A stretch of 64,000 nucleotides of DNA from Christiangramia aestuarii (GCF_009735585.1 NZ_VJVW01000003.1:62001-126000); one strand, 5' to 3'. Shown: positions 45,997 to 55,492, counted from the stretch's first letter. Translations and numbers: made by a program. The notes: generated from the sequence alone by a model not told the origin.

Positions 45997-46449
45997 TTAC
46001 CTGATTTTTATTTCTTCTCTATATATCTTCTTTTCACCAATTAGCTCCAGGATGGTATTGGCAACCTGTATAAAGGTCTTCAGATCTTTATCTGAAACGT
46101 TTTCCTTTACAGCTTCATCGAACCTGAGGACCACTCGTTTGGAGTAATCTCTCATTTCCTTCCCAAATTCGGTTAGGTGAATAAGAACGCTGCGACCATC
46201 ATTAGGATTTTTTTTCCTAACGATAAGTCCTTTTTCTTCCATAGTCTTTAAAATCCTTGAAAGACTGGTAGCCTCCATACCCATTTTTGGGCCAAGTGAA
46301 GTAGATGGGGTGCCTTCTTCGGGGTCTATGCTTAGCAGGGCAAAGCCCGTAGCCATGGTGCTTCCTGCTTTTCCTGCTTCCTCATTGTACATTTTGGAAA
46401 CAGCCATCCAGGTGGCACGCAGTACATAATCTATTGTTTTTTCTTTCAT
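45997..46449 (-). CDS. MarR-family transcriptional regulator of the fad operon
   Basis: 150 residues from ATG 46449 (MKEKTIDYVLRATWMAVSKM). A frame opens earlier with a TTG at 46470, but a -7 promoter element overlaps that codon, so the ATG is the better start. Winged-helix features: GTPSTSLGPKMGMEATSLS, RILKTMEEKGLIVRKKNPND and GRSVLIHLTEFGKEMRDYSK (wing). As first gene of the fad operon and downstream of a palindromic site it probably represses its own operon, responding to acyl-CoA or fatty acids (inference from context). Confidence 0.9.
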   Translation of the reverse strand: MKEKTIDYVLRATWMAVSKMYNEEAGKAGSTMATGFALLSIDPEEGTPSTSLGPKMGMEATSLSRILKTMEEKGLIVRKKNPNDGRSVLIHLTEFGKEMRDYSKRVVLRFDEAVKENVSDKDLKTFIQVANTILELIGEKKIYREEIKIR

Positions 46450-46467
46450 CTGGATTTTGAATGAATC

Positions 46468-46475
46468 CAAAGTTA
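46468..46475 (-). promoter_or_regulatory. -7 promoter element of the marR-fad operon
   Basis: Minus strand TAACTTTG matches TAnnTTTG, 18 nt upstream of the chosen ATG at 46449. It implies a short leader and excludes the TTG start at 46470. Confidence 0.55.
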
Positions 46476-46483
46476 GGAAAAAA

Positions 46484-46501
46484 TATTATGCATGCATAAT
46501 A
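46484..46501. promoter_or_regulatory. 18-bp perfect palindrome, probable MarR operator
   Basis: TATTATGCATGCATAATA is a perfect 18-bp palindrome located 8 nt upstream of the -7 element, in the promoter spacer region. Size, symmetry and position fit a MarR dimer site that blocks RNA polymerase. I did not see another copy in the regions upstream of fadD or in other gaps checked by eye. Confidence 0.7.
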
Positions 46502-46556
46502 AAATTCGTTTAAAAATATTAATATGCTGAATTTATGAAGTAAATATTCTTAAAAC

Positions 46557-46591
46557 AAAAAAACTCCCCGGGTTAGGAGGAGTTTTTTTTG
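46557..46591 (-). terminator. Terminator of the acyl-CoA synthetase gene
   Basis: Minus strand AAAAAAAACTCC-TCCTAACCC-GGGGAGTTTTTTT: A- and T-flanked hairpin 20 nt beyond the fadD stop. Confidence 0.75.
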
Positions 46592-46610
46592 TCATTTTCT
46601 CAGTGGCAGA

Positions 46611-48389
46611 TTAAAATCGACCGTATAATCTTTCGTAAAGATCCTGATATCGATCTCTAATAATTCTTCTTTTCAGCTTCATTGTAGGAGTTAGATGACC
46701 TTCTTCTATAGACCAGGTTTCTGGTGTAAGTTCAAAGGTTTTTACCCTTTCCCATTTTCCAAACTTCTGGTTATAGAAATCTATCTCTTCCTGTATCCTA
46801 TCTTTTACCATAGAGTTATTGGCGATATCTCTTTCTGTTCCTTCTCCAAGATCTATTTTCTTTCTCTTGGCCCAGTCTGATATAAATTCAAAATTAGGTT
46901 GTATCAATGCTGCCGGCATTTTTTCGCCATCCCCAACTACCATGATCTGCTCGATAAAGCGCGATTGCTTCATGGTGTTTTCAATTAATTGTGGAGCAAC
47001 ATATTTACCACCAGAGGTTTTGAACATCTCTTTTTTCCTGTCGGTGATCTTAAGGAAGCCTTCTGAGTCGATCTCACCTATATCACCGGTATGGAAATAT
47101 CCATCCTTTATGACCTCGTTGGTCTTTTCTTGGTCCTTATAATAGCCTTTCATGATATTAGGTCCTTTGGCCAGGATCTCTCCATCATCAGCGATCTTCA
47201 CTTGAACGTTATCCAGAACTTTACCTACGGTGCCGATTTTGAAACCATGGTTACGCTGGTCGTTAACCGAAATCACAGGGGAAGTTTCTGTAAGTCCGTA
47301 TCCTTCCATAACCGGGATCTCGGCAGCAGCGAATACCCTGGCCAGTCTTGGCTGTAGTGCTGCACTACCTGAAACAATAAGTTCAATATTTCCACCCAGG
47401 CCTTCTTTCCATTTTGAAAAAATCAGCTTTCTGGCAAGTTTTAACCTGGTCTCGTACCACCAGCCATTAGCTCCGTATGGTTCATATTCCAGTCCTAGTT
47501 CAACAGCCCAGAAGAAAAGTTTTTTCTTGATCCCGTCGAGATCGGCTCCTTTGGCGATGATCTTATCGTAAACCTTTTCCAGCAATCTCGGGACTGCCGT
47601 TATCACGTGAGGTTTAACCTCTTTAAGGTTATCACTTATCTTATCTATAGACTCGGCAAAATAAATTGAAACAGAATAATACTGATATAGGTACAATATC
47701 ATACGTTCAAAAATATGACATACCGGTAAGAAGCTCAGGGCCACATAGGTGCCTCGCTCAAAAGGTACCCGCGGAGCACTGCCGAGTACATCACTAACAA
47801 TATTGTCGTGGGTTAACATTACGCCTTTTGGTCTTCCTGTGGTTCCCGAGGTATATATTAAAGTAGCAAGATCGTCTGGCTTCACAGCTTTCTTAAGTTT
47901 TTCAACTTCATCCTGGTTGCCTTTGTCTTCGCCACTTTCCAGAACTTCTTTCCAGCTTTTACAGCCTGGAATATCGTCGAAACTGAATATACCTTTCAAC
48001 TGCGTGGTACCTTTAATACGGTTAACCTTACCCAGTACCTCTTCATCTGAAACAAAACAGTAGATAGCCCCACTGTGGTTGAGAACATATTCGTAGTCTT
48101 CTTCAGATATCGTTGGATAAATAGGTACATTTTGAGCACCTAGCTGAAGGATCCCAATGTCCATTACGTTCCATTCAGATCTGTTCGTACTGGAAATGAT
48201 CGCAATTTTGTCGTTCGGCTTTATGCCTAATCTTAAAAGCCCTCGGCTTATGGCGTTCGCCTGATCTATATATTGCTGCGTTGAAAGTGTTTTCCATTCG
48301 TTGCCGTATTTAGTGGCAAGCGCTTCTTTTAATGGAAAGTTTTCAAGTTGATAATAAGGGAAATCAAAGAGTCGTTTTATTTCATTCAT
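46611..48389 (-). CDS. fadD: Long-chain fatty-acid CoA ligase (AMP-forming)
   Basis: 592 residues from MNEIKRLFDFPYYQLENFPL; the frame extends 23 codons further upstream but that segment has no family match. Motifs: LIYTSGTTGRPKGVMLTHDN (P-loop), EGYGLTETSPVISVN, YFHTGDIGEIDSEGFLKITD and RKKEMFKTSGGKYVAPQLIE. Activates fatty acids to acyl-CoA using ATP, and so supplies the adjacent fad operon. The enzyme lacks a signal peptide; it may be membrane-associated. Confidence 0.92.
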   Translation of the reverse strand: MNEIKRLFDFPYYQLENFPLKEALATKYGNEWKTLSTQQYIDQANAISRGLLRLGIKPNDKIAIISSTNRSEWNVMDIGILQLGAQNVPIYPTISEEDYEYVLNHSGAIYCFVSDEEVLGKVNRIKGTTQLKGIFSFDDIPGCKSWKEVLESGEDKGNQDEVEKLKKAVKPDDLATLIYTSGTTGRPKGVMLTHDNIVSDVLGSAPRVPFERGTYVALSFLPVCHIFERMILYLYQYYSVSIYFAESIDKISDNLKEVKPHVITAVPRLLEKVYDKIIAKGADLDGIKKKLFFWAVELGLEYEPYGANGWWYETRLKLARKLIFSKWKEGLGGNIELIVSGSAALQPRLARVFAAAEIPVMEGYGLTETSPVISVNDQRNHGFKIGTVGKVLDNVQVKIADDGEILAKGPNIMKGYYKDQEKTNEVIKDGYFHTGDIGEIDSEGFLKITDRKKEMFKTSGGKYVAPQLIENTMKQSRFIEQIMVVGDGEKMPAALIQPNFEFISDWAKRKKIDLGEGTERDIANNSMVKDRIQEEIDFYNQKFGKWERVKTFELTPETWSIEEGHLTPTMKLKRRIIRDRYQDLYERLYGRF

Positions 48390-48461
48390 CAATTTGAATA
48401 ATTTGTATGTGCTTCGCAAAATAGCAAAAAAGGGGGCTACTTCAAATCGATAATTCAAAAA

Positions 48462-48492
48462 ATAAGGGATGTTTTTAACATCCCTTTATTTT
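48462..48492 (-). terminator. Terminator of purL
   Basis: Minus strand AAGGGATGTT-AAAA-ACATCCCTT followed by ATTTTTT, about 20 nt downstream of the purL stop. Confidence 0.75.
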
Positions 48493-48511
48493 TATTGCCA
48501 AAAAATTCGTC

Positions 48512-51500
48512 TTACTGCTTATTTTCCAGCCATTTTCTGGCATTTACAAAACCTTCTAACCAGGGTGAAACCTCGTCTTTTCTTCCTTTTGGGTAGTGAG
48601 CCCAGTTCCATTGGAAGGTAGAACGCTCTAAATGAGGCATCATAACCAGGTGTCTACCTGTCTGGTCTGTTAAAACTGCAGTGTTATAATGTGAACCATT
48701 AGGGTTGGCCGGGTAACCTTCATAACCATATTTCCCAACAATATTATATTTTTCCTCCTCATATGGAAAGCTGAACTTGCCTTCTCCGTGTGCGGCCCAG
48801 ATACCAAGTTTGCTGCCGGCAAGTGTTGATAACATTACCGAATTATTTTCCTGAATCTCTACAGAAGTGAAATTACATTCGAATTTATGCGATTCGTTGT
48901 GAAGCATTTTAGGCTTCTGCTCGTGTTCAGGATTGATAAGCCCCAGTTCTATGAATAACTGGCATCCATTACAAACTCCAAGAGAAAGAGTATCTTTTCT
49001 AGCAAAGAACTTATCCAGGGCTTCTTTAGCCTTTTCGTTATATAGAAAAGCTCCGGCCCATCCCTTGGCACTTCCAAGAACATCAGAATTAGAGAATCCA
49101 CCTACTGCGGCTATGAACTTTATATCTTCCAGGGTTTCCCTTCCGCTAATAAGGTCGGTCATATGTACATCTTTTACATCGAACCCGGCGAGGTACATGG
49201 CACGGGCCATTTCTCTTTCCGAATTCGATCCTTTTTCCCTGATGATGGCTGCCTTGATCTTCGGCTTGCTGGAATCAAGTTCAGGCAGTTTTCCGGTAAA
49301 GTGTTCCGGAAATTTGAATTTTAAAGGTTGTTCCTTATAATTATGGTAGCGTTCAGTAGCCTTATCTATTCCGCTCTGTTTTTCATCTAAAAGGAAAGAG
49401 GTCTTAAACCAGGTATCTCTTAACTGTGGAATACTGAAGCTTAAGTTAGCCCCGGTATTCCTTATTTTAAGTTCTTCACCTTCAATGACCTTCCCGATAT
49501 TAAAAAATTCAATAGCCTTTTCCTTTAGTATCTCCTCTACAGAAGAATCTTTGGCCTGAAATACTATTCCGCAATTCTCATTAAAAAGGAGTTTGATAAT
49601 ATCACTTTCATTTAAAGCTGAAAGGTTTAGATCTGCTCCAAGCTTGATATCTGCAAAGCACATTTCTAATAAGGTGGTGATCAATCCTCCTGAAGCCACA
49701 TCATGTCCGGCCAGGATCAGGTCATTTTTAATCAGTTCTTGGATAGCATTGAATGAGGCTGCAAATTTTTTGTCGTCCTTAATAGTAGGTACTTCAGCAC
49801 CCACTTTATTCAGAATCTGAGCGAAGGAAGAACCTCCCAGTTTGAATTTATCCTGGGACAGATTGATATAATAAATGTTACCGCCGTTCTTCTGAAGCAC
49901 AGGCTCTACAACTTTAGTGACGTCGTTACAATGGCCGGCAGCTGAAATGATCACTGTTCCCGGCGATATCACCTGACCGTCCTTATATTTTTGCTTCATA
50001 GAAAGCGAATCTTTCCCGGTAGGAACATTGATCCCCAGGGAAATGGCGAAATTCGAAATTCCTTCTACCGCTTCGTATAGCCTTGCGTCCTCACCTTCAT
50101 TATTACAAGGCCACATCCAGTTAGCCGATAATGAAATGGAAGTTAATCCTTTATCCAGAGGAGCCCAAACGATATTGGAAAGGGCCTCGGCAATTGAGTT
50201 TTTGGATCCAGCTACCGGGTCTACCAGGGCTGAAACAGGGGAGTGGCCAATAGAGGTTGCCACGCCTTCCTTGCCTTTATAATCCAGTGCCATTACGCCG
50301 CAGTTATTCAGGGGTAACTGCAGTGGGCCGGCGGTTTGCTGTTTTGCTACCCTTCCGGAAACGCAACGGTCTACTTTATTGGTCAGCCAGTCTTTACTTG
50401 CAACTGCCTCCAATTGTAGAACCTGGTCCAGGTACTCATGTAATTTTGAAGAAGTATACTGCACATCATCATAAGACCTTTTTACAGTGTTATCCTTCAT
50501 AATGGTTCTGGGTGAACTTCCGAACATATCTGAAAGTTCAAGGTCCATTGGTTTCTGCCCAGATTTTTCCCCTTCAAAGGTAAATCTGTGATCTCCGGTT
50601 ACATTACCAACTTCATACATTGGCGATCTTTCGCGATCTGCCACTCTTTTTAACCTGGCGATCTCGGCTTCCCCGATCACAAGTCCCATTCGTTCTTGTG
50701 ATTCGTTGCCAATGATCTCTTTGGCTGAAAGTGTTGGGTCTCCCACCGGAAGTGCATCCAGGTCTATTTTACCACCTTTTTCTTCTACAAGTTCACTTAA
50801 ACAGTTAAGGTGCCCACCGGCTCCGTGGTCATGAATGGATACGATTGGGTTTTCATCGCTTTCTACCATTCCGCGTACGGCATTGGCAGCTCTTTTTTGC
50901 ATCTCAGGGTTGGAACGCTGAATGGCATTCAGCTCTATACCGCTGCTAAATTCACCGGTATCTGCTGAAGAAACGGCAGCTCCGCCCATCCCGATACGGT
51001 AGTTCTCACCACCAAGTACCACGATCTTGTCGCCTTTATTGGGCACATCCTTAAGGGCCTGGTCTTTTTTACCATACCCAATTCCTCCGGCCAGCATGAT
51101 CACCTTGTCATAACCCAGGGCTCGGTCGTGCTCTGAGTGTTCAAATGTCAGTACAGAGCCCGAAATGAGGGGCTGGCCAAACTTATTTCCAAAATCTGAA
51201 GCTCCGTTGGAAGCCTTGATCAAAATATCCATGGGAGTCTGGTATAACCAGTCCCTTTCTTTCATTCCGTTTTCCCATTTCCTGTCCTTTTCCAGGCGGG
51301 AGAAGGAGGTCATATAAACCGCGGTTCCTGCAAGTGGCAGGGAACCTTTTCCTCCGGCTAGCCTGTCTCTTATCTCACCACCACTACCGGTAGCTGCACC
51401 ATTAAAAGGCTCCACCGTGGTGGGGAAGTTGTGAGTTTCGGCTTTTAGAGAGATCACCGAATCAAAATCCTTGACCTGGTAATATTCAGGCACGTCTGCA

Positions 51501-52177
51501 GCCTTCGGGGCGAACTGTTCAACACGTGGACCTTTTACGAAGGCCACATTATCCTTGTATGCTGAAACTATATCGTTCGGATTTTCTTCCGAAGTTTTCC
51601 TGATTAATTTGAATAGGGAAACCGGTTTTTCCTCACCGTCTATCACGAAGGTTCCGTTGAAGATCTTATGACGGCAATGCTCCGAATTTACCTGTGAAAA
51701 TCCAAATACTTCTGAATCTGTTAATTTCCTGCCCAATTTCTTGGCCAGGTTTTCCAGGTAGGTCACCTCTTCCGGGTTAAGAGCCAGGCCTTCCTGCTGG
51801 TTGAAAGCTTCTATATCGTCAACCTCGATGATAGGGGCTGGGTTTATATGAATATCAAAAATATCCTGATCCAGTCCGTCGTATTTTTGAGAGAGCATAG
51901 GGTCAAAATCATGAAAATGCTCGTCTACCCGAAGAAATTCCTCTATCCTTATAAGACCATGAATCCCCATGTTCTGGGTGATCTCCACGGCATTGGTACT
52001 CCATGGAGTGACCATGGCGGCACGGGGACCAACAAAAAAATCTGCCAGGGCAGATTTATGTATTTGAAGGGTATTTCCGAAAAGCCAGTTTAGTTTTGAG
52101 ATTTCCTGAGCTGAAAGTTCTGAGTGTGTTTCCACAGCAAAAACCTTGGTAGTTTGGTTTCCGAAGAAGAGGATCAT
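48512..52177 (-). CDS. purL: Phosphoribosylformylglycinamidine synthase, long single-chain type
   Basis: 1221 residues. The order of domains is that of the large PurL: N-terminal PurS-like region, two AIRS-type ATP-binding halves (VNSEHCRHKIFNGTFVIDG, VVEPFNGAATGSGGEIRDR-type motif around residue 260, DHGAGGHLNCLSELVEEKGG, GHDVASGGLITTLLEMCF) and a C-terminal class I glutaminase domain with nucleophile Cys in LGVCNGCQLFIELGL (about residue 1067) and AHGEGKFSF near the end. Catalyses the fourth step of de novo purine synthesis, FGAR to FGAM with glutamine and ATP. Monocistronic here. Confidence 0.96.
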   Translation of the reverse strand: MILFFGNQTTKVFAVETHSELSAQEISKLNWLFGNTLQIHKSALADFFVGPRAAMVTPWSTNAVEITQNMGIHGLIRIEEFLRVDEHFHDFDPMLSQKYDGLDQDIFDIHINPAPIIEVDDIEAFNQQEGLALNPEEVTYLENLAKKLGRKLTDSEVFGFSQVNSEHCRHKIFNGTFVIDGEEKPVSLFKLIRKTSEENPNDIVSAYKDNVAFVKGPRVEQFAPKAADVPEYYQVKDFDSVISLKAETHNFPTTVEPFNGAATGSGGEIRDRLAGGKGSLPLAGTAVYMTSFSRLEKDRKWENGMKERDWLYQTPMDILIKASNGASDFGNKFGQPLISGSVLTFEHSEHDRALGYDKVIMLAGGIGYGKKDQALKDVPNKGDKIVVLGGENYRIGMGGAAVSSADTGEFSSGIELNAIQRSNPEMQKRAANAVRGMVESDENPIVSIHDHGAGGHLNCLSELVEEKGGKIDLDALPVGDPTLSAKEIIGNESQERMGLVIGEAEIARLKRVADRERSPMYEVGNVTGDHRFTFEGEKSGQKPMDLELSDMFGSSPRTIMKDNTVKRSYDDVQYTSSKLHEYLDQVLQLEAVASKDWLTNKVDRCVSGRVAKQQTAGPLQLPLNNCGVMALDYKGKEGVATSIGHSPVSALVDPVAGSKNSIAEALSNIVWAPLDKGLTSISLSANWMWPCNNEGEDARLYEAVEGISNFAISLGINVPTGKDSLSMKQKYKDGQVISPGTVIISAAGHCNDVTKVVEPVLQKNGGNIYYINLSQDKFKLGGSSFAQILNKVGAEVPTIKDDKKFAASFNAIQELIKNDLILAGHDVASGGLITTLLEMCFADIKLGADLNLSALNESDIIKLLFNENCGIVFQAKDSSVEEILKEKAIEFFNIGKVIEGEELKIRNTGANLSFSIPQLRDTWFKTSFLLDEKQSGIDKATERYHNYKEQPLKFKFPEHFTGKLPELDSSKPKIKAAIIREKGSNSEREMARAMYLAGFDVKDVHMTDLISGRETLEDIKFIAAVGGFSNSDVLGSAKGWAGAFLYNEKAKEALDKFFARKDTLSLGVCNGCQLFIELGLINPEHEQKPKMLHNESHKFECNFTSVEIQENNSVMLSTLAGSKLGIWAAHGEGKFSFPYEEEKYNIVGKYGYEGYPANPNGSHYNTAVLTDQTGRHLVMMPHLERSTFQWNWAHYPKGRKDEVSPWLEGFVNARKWLENKQ

Positions 52178-52502
52178 TTATGTTGTGTTTGTGTTGTTTT
52201 GTAAAGGCACAAATTTACTTTTTTAAACCTAATCCCTAAAATTTAAGTTCAGAATAATTCTTCAGTAATAAAGATTCAATCAAGGCCGGGCTAAATTCTC
52301 GTTCGTCTATTAATAGCTCAAAATTAGCAGAAGGAATATTTTAATAATAAACATGAAGAGCGATTGGGGGAGTTGCTTCTCTCATATTTAATCCTATTAA
52401 AATAAAAATTACCTCAAAAAATTGAAATTCAGTTTTTTAAGGATTTAATGCCAGACTCATCCTGAAATTATGCGTACCTTAAAGTAATCAATCATTTACA
52501 TC
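52178..52502. other. Intergenic region between purL and the DUF4377-like gene
   Basis: 325 bp, AT-rich, without ORF of note, tRNA-like structure or hairpin with a T-tract. The only element I can support is the purL -7 promoter at 52210-52217. Fragments such as AGAATAATTCT are near-palindromic but too short to interpret. Confidence 0.5.
52210..52217 (-). promoter_or_regulatory. -7 promoter element of purL
   Basis: Minus strand TAAATTTG (TAnnTTTG consensus), 33 nt upstream of the purL ATG. No PurR-type palindrome or purine riboswitch fold is apparent in the leader. Confidence 0.5.
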
Positions 52503-53069
52503 ATGAATATTAAAATCCACATCATCGCATGGATGGGGTTAATGGCTTCTTTATTGAGCCTGTCCTGTTCCATAAACGGAGGTAGACCAGACGATATAGA
52601 GATCGTTGACCTCAGGATCAATCATTTTCAGCAAACCGGTTTTGGACTTAGACCCCAACTGGTTTATCAGATACAGGAATCGGGGGAGATAGGAGGGGAC
52701 GCCTGGAAGTTTCATTACGACGAGATCGAGGGCTTTAATTACGAGCCTGGTTATGTCTACGACCTCAGGGCAAGTAAATTGATCGATGCCAATCCTCCGC
52801 AAGATGCAAGCGCTATCAAATATATATTGCTTAAAGTTAGGTCTAAACAAAAGGTAGCTGAAGGCGAAAATTTTGATATAAAACTGAAATTCGGAGGTGA
52901 GAATTTCGTGACCCGTGACGGGGTGAAAAACTTTTTGCTGGATCGATATGAGATCGATTGTGATATTTTATGCACAGATCTTGATGATTACCTGGAAAAC
53001 AATCCGGAGGTGACCGGGACTTTCGTTCACCAGCCGGATAGGGTTTTAAAACTTATGTCTTTAAGGTAA
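52503..53069 (+). CDS. DUF4377-like hypothetical lipoprotein
   Basis: 188 residues. Lipobox LLSLSC at about residue 22. The region WKFHYDEIEGFNYEPGYVYD is close to the core pattern of DUF4377 (a Trp, then a glycine/Phe turn IEGFxYEPGYxY), and LLKVRSKQKVAEG resembles the closing strands of that fold. Function unknown. No recognisable operon partner: the next gene is convergent with 4 nt between stop codons. Probably anchored in the outer or inner membrane. DUF assignment is by memory of the pattern and therefore moderate. Confidence 0.6.
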   Translation: MNIKIHIIAWMGLMASLLSLSCSINGGRPDDIEIVDLRINHFQQTGFGLRPQLVYQIQESGEIGGDAWKFHYDEIEGFNYEPGYVYDLRASKLIDANPPQDASAIKYILLKVRSKQKVAEGENFDIKLKFGGENFVTRDGVKNFLLDRYEIDCDILCTDLDDYLENNPEVTGTFVHQPDRVLKLMSLR

Positions 53070-53073
53070 ATAT

Positions 53074-54285
53074 TTATTCTTTTTCCAGAAGGGCCATATA
53101 GAAGCCATCATATCCACTTTCGCTGGAGAGTATCACCTTTTCCTTCATTAACCTGAAGGGTTTTCCCGCTTCGGTCTTTAGGAATTTCTGTACCTGCTTT
53201 TGATTCTCTGAAGGTAAAATAGAACAGGTGGCATAAACCAGTTTCCCACCTTCTTTAACGATTCTGGAATATTGCTCTAGGATCTCAAGCTGAGTCTTTC
53301 TTATTCTGTCTAAAAATTCAGGGTCCAGTTTCCATTTGGCATCCGGGTTTCGGCTAAGGACTCCAAGACCACTACAGGGAGCATCGATTAATACCCGGTC
53401 TGCCGAGTTATATAGTTTCTTGATGACCTTAGTGGAATCTATGCTCCTGGTCTCAACATTATGTGCTCCGGCACGTTTAGCCCTTCGTTTTAATTCTTTT
53501 AGTTTGTTGCCGTATATGTCCAGCGCGATGATCTGGCCTTTATTTTCCATTAAAGCTGCCAGGTGAAGTGTTTTTCCACCGGCTCCGGCACAGGTATCAA
53601 CTACACGCATGCCAGGTTTGACATCCAGAAATTCAGCAACTCTTTGGGAGCTCGCATCCTGAACTTCAAAAAGTCCATTTTGGAATGCCTTGGTTTTAAA
53701 AATATTGGCACGTTCCTTAAGCACGAGTGCCTCAGGATAATTTCTAAGATTTGAAGTTTCTATGCCTTCCTCGCTTAAAACCTGGGCCAGTTCCTTGGGA
53801 TTGGTCTTTAACTTGTTCGCTCTAATCACCACCGGAGCCTGTTCGTTTAAGGCATGTAATTCTTTGGTCCAGACCTTTTCTCCCAGTTCTTCTTCACCAA
53901 GTTTATCCATCCAGTCTGGGACCGACTCACGGAATTTTCTGATCCTGCTTAACTCGTCGAATCTTCCTTTGATACGTCTTTCAGGTGTTTTTTCGAATTG
54001 TGGCCAGTCTGGAATGGTGATCCCCCTTAGTACACACCAAACGGCGAACATCCTGAAAAGATCTTCCCTTTTATAGGGCTCCTTAACTTCAGCGATCTCG
54101 GCATAAAGCCTTTTCCATCTTACGATATCATAAGTGGTTTCAGCAATAAAACTACGATCCCGGGATCCCCAGCGCTTATCACGCTTCAAGGTCTTTTCGA
54201 TCACCTTGTCGGCATAATTTCCTTCGTTAAAGATTTCGGCTAAAGCATCAATGGTAGCAAAAACAAGATTCCTGTGTAGGCGCAT
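53074..54285 (-). CDS. RsmB/NOP-family SAM-dependent rRNA cytosine-C5 methyltransferase
   Basis: 403 residues. N-terminal NusB-like/helical region (IFNEGNYADKVIEKTLKRDK, WGSRDRSFIAETTYDIVRW) followed by the methyltransferase domain: SAM motif VVDTCAGAGGKTLHLAALME, VLIDAPCSGLGVLSRNPDAK with motif IV Cys, and LVYATCSILPSENQKQV with motif VI catalytic Cys. Modifies a cytosine in rRNA (RsmB-type) or another RNA; the exact target cannot be read from sequence. Complete protein of usual length. Confidence 0.93.
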   Translation of the reverse strand: MRLHRNLVFATIDALAEIFNEGNYADKVIEKTLKRDKRWGSRDRSFIAETTYDIVRWKRLYAEIAEVKEPYKREDLFRMFAVWCVLRGITIPDWPQFEKTPERRIKGRFDELSRIRKFRESVPDWMDKLGEEELGEKVWTKELHALNEQAPVVIRANKLKTNPKELAQVLSEEGIETSNLRNYPEALVLKERANIFKTKAFQNGLFEVQDASSQRVAEFLDVKPGMRVVDTCAGAGGKTLHLAALMENKGQIIALDIYGNKLKELKRRAKRAGAHNVETRSIDSTKVIKKLYNSADRVLIDAPCSGLGVLSRNPDAKWKLDPEFLDRIRKTQLEILEQYSRIVKEGGKLVYATCSILPSENQKQVQKFLKTEAGKPFRLMKEKVILSSESGYDGFYMALLEKE

Positions 54286-54303
54286 AAAATTTCTTTAAAG
54301 CTG

Positions 54304-54311
54304 CAAAGTTA
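54304..54311 (-). promoter_or_regulatory. -7 promoter element of the RNA methyltransferase
   Basis: Minus strand TAACTTTG (TAnnTTTG), 19 nt upstream of the start at 54285; the divergent promoter for the BNR lipoprotein lies 24 nt away. Confidence 0.4.
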
Positions 54312-54334
54312 CGTTTTTTTGAAACGGATTAATT

Positions 54335-54342
54335 TATATTTG
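54335..54342 (+). promoter_or_regulatory. -7 promoter element of the BNR lipoprotein
   Basis: TATATTTG (TAnnTTTG), 15 nt upstream of the ATG at 54358, giving a very short leader. This supports 54358 rather than the upstream ATG at 54319 as translation start. Confidence 0.4.
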
Positions 54343-54357
54343 ACTCAAATTCTGAAC

Positions 54358-55416
54358 ATGAAAAAATTAAGTTTTTTATTGATTTTACTGGCTTTTGCCT
54401 GCAAGAATGACCCAAAGAAAGAAGAAGTAAACACGGCAGAACCAAAGGTTTTTGAATCGGTTGAAGTAGAGGTTTTGTTGCAGGATGATTCCCTGAGTGT
54501 ACGTGCCATTGAAATCATAGGAAAGAACCTGGCTTTTGCCGGAAATAACGGAAATTACGGTTTATACAATGCTGCAAATGACAGCTGGAAAACAAATGTT
54601 CAGAAATTCGATAGCATCAGCCCGGAGTTTCGGGCGGTAGGAAGTACTTCCAATGACTTTTTCATGTTAAGTGTTGCTAATCCTGCACTTTTATATAAAA
54701 CAGGCGATGATGGAAATATGGAGTTGGTTTATAAGGAGGAAGATGAAAAGGTATTTTATGATGCCATGGCTTTCTGGAACGACCTAGAAGGAATTGCGAT
54801 GGGAGATCCTACAGATTCCTGTATCTCTATTATTCTTACCAGGGATGGTGGCAAAACTTGGAAAAAAATAGACTGTGAGAACTTGCCTGAAGCTGCTGAA
54901 GGAGAGGCTGCTTTCGCTGCCAGTAATTCGAATATCGCCATTGAAGGTGAACATACCTGGATACTTACCGGTGGCACTAAATCACGAATATTGTATTCAC
55001 CAGATAAAGGAAAGAGCTGGAAGGTGTATGATACACCCTTATTACAGGGCGAACCTACGACCGGAGGATATAGTATGGATTTTTATGATGAGGAGAGAGG
55101 AGTGATCATAGGTGGAGATTATACCAATCCTGAAGGCAATTCAGGGAATAAAGCGGTAACCCTCGATGGCGGTAAAACCTGGCAGCTTATTGCCGATGGA
55201 AAGGATCCCGGTTATAAAAGTTCAGTAAGGTTCGTACCCGGTTCTAAGGGCAACGGATTGGTAGCGGTAGGATTTACCGGAATAGAATACAGCCCTGATT
55301 TTGGAGACTCCTGGAAAAAACTTTCTGATGAAGGCTTCTATTCCATCAGATTTCTCAATGATTCCACTGCCTTTGCAGCAGGGAAGGGCAGGATCGCCAG
55401 ATTGAGATTTCGCTAA
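54358..55416 (+). CDS. BNR/YCF48-like beta-propeller lipoprotein
   Basis: 352 residues from ATG 54358, which gives MKKLSFLLILLAFACKND with lipobox LAFAC; the upstream ATG at 54319 would precede the promoter and bury the signal. BNR/Asp-box units are seen: IILTRDGGKTWKKIDCEN, ILYSPDKGKSWKVYDTP, AVTLDGGKTWQLIADGK and IEYSPDFGDSWKKLSDEG. The proteins of this type are often called oxidoreductase, without evidence; YCF48-like assembly factors share the fold. Function unknown. Confidence 0.82.
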   Translation: MKKLSFLLILLAFACKNDPKKEEVNTAEPKVFESVEVEVLLQDDSLSVRAIEIIGKNLAFAGNNGNYGLYNAANDSWKTNVQKFDSISPEFRAVGSTSNDFFMLSVANPALLYKTGDDGNMELVYKEEDEKVFYDAMAFWNDLEGIAMGDPTDSCISIILTRDGGKTWKKIDCENLPEAAEGEAAFAASNSNIAIEGEHTWILTGGTKSRILYSPDKGKSWKVYDTPLLQGEPTTGGYSMDFYDEERGVIIGGDYTNPEGNSGNKAVTLDGGKTWQLIADGKDPGYKSSVRFVPGSKGNGLVAVGFTGIEYSPDFGDSWKKLSDEGFYSIRFLNDSTAFAAGKGRIARLRFR

Positions 55417-55421
55417 AAAAT

Positions 55422-55453
55422 AAAACTCCGACAGTTTAAGCTGCCGGAGTTTT
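55422..55453. terminator. Bidirectional terminator between the BNR and Spy-like genes
   Basis: AAAACTCCG-A-CAG, 6-nt loop, CTG-C-CGGAGTTTT: one A/C mismatch, A-tract and T-tract on either side. Confidence 0.75.
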
Positions 55454-55492
55454 AACTACTAACTAACCAAAAAACTAAACATGAATAGTTGA

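Noticed and set aside
46450-46470. TTG start extending MarR by seven residues
   Set aside because: It overlaps the -7 promoter element at 46468-46475; the ATG at 46449 matches the usual MarR N-terminus.
48390-48458. 23-codon N-terminal extension of the acyl-CoA ligase
   Set aside because: The conserved protein starts at MNEIKRLFDF (48389); the extension has no family match.
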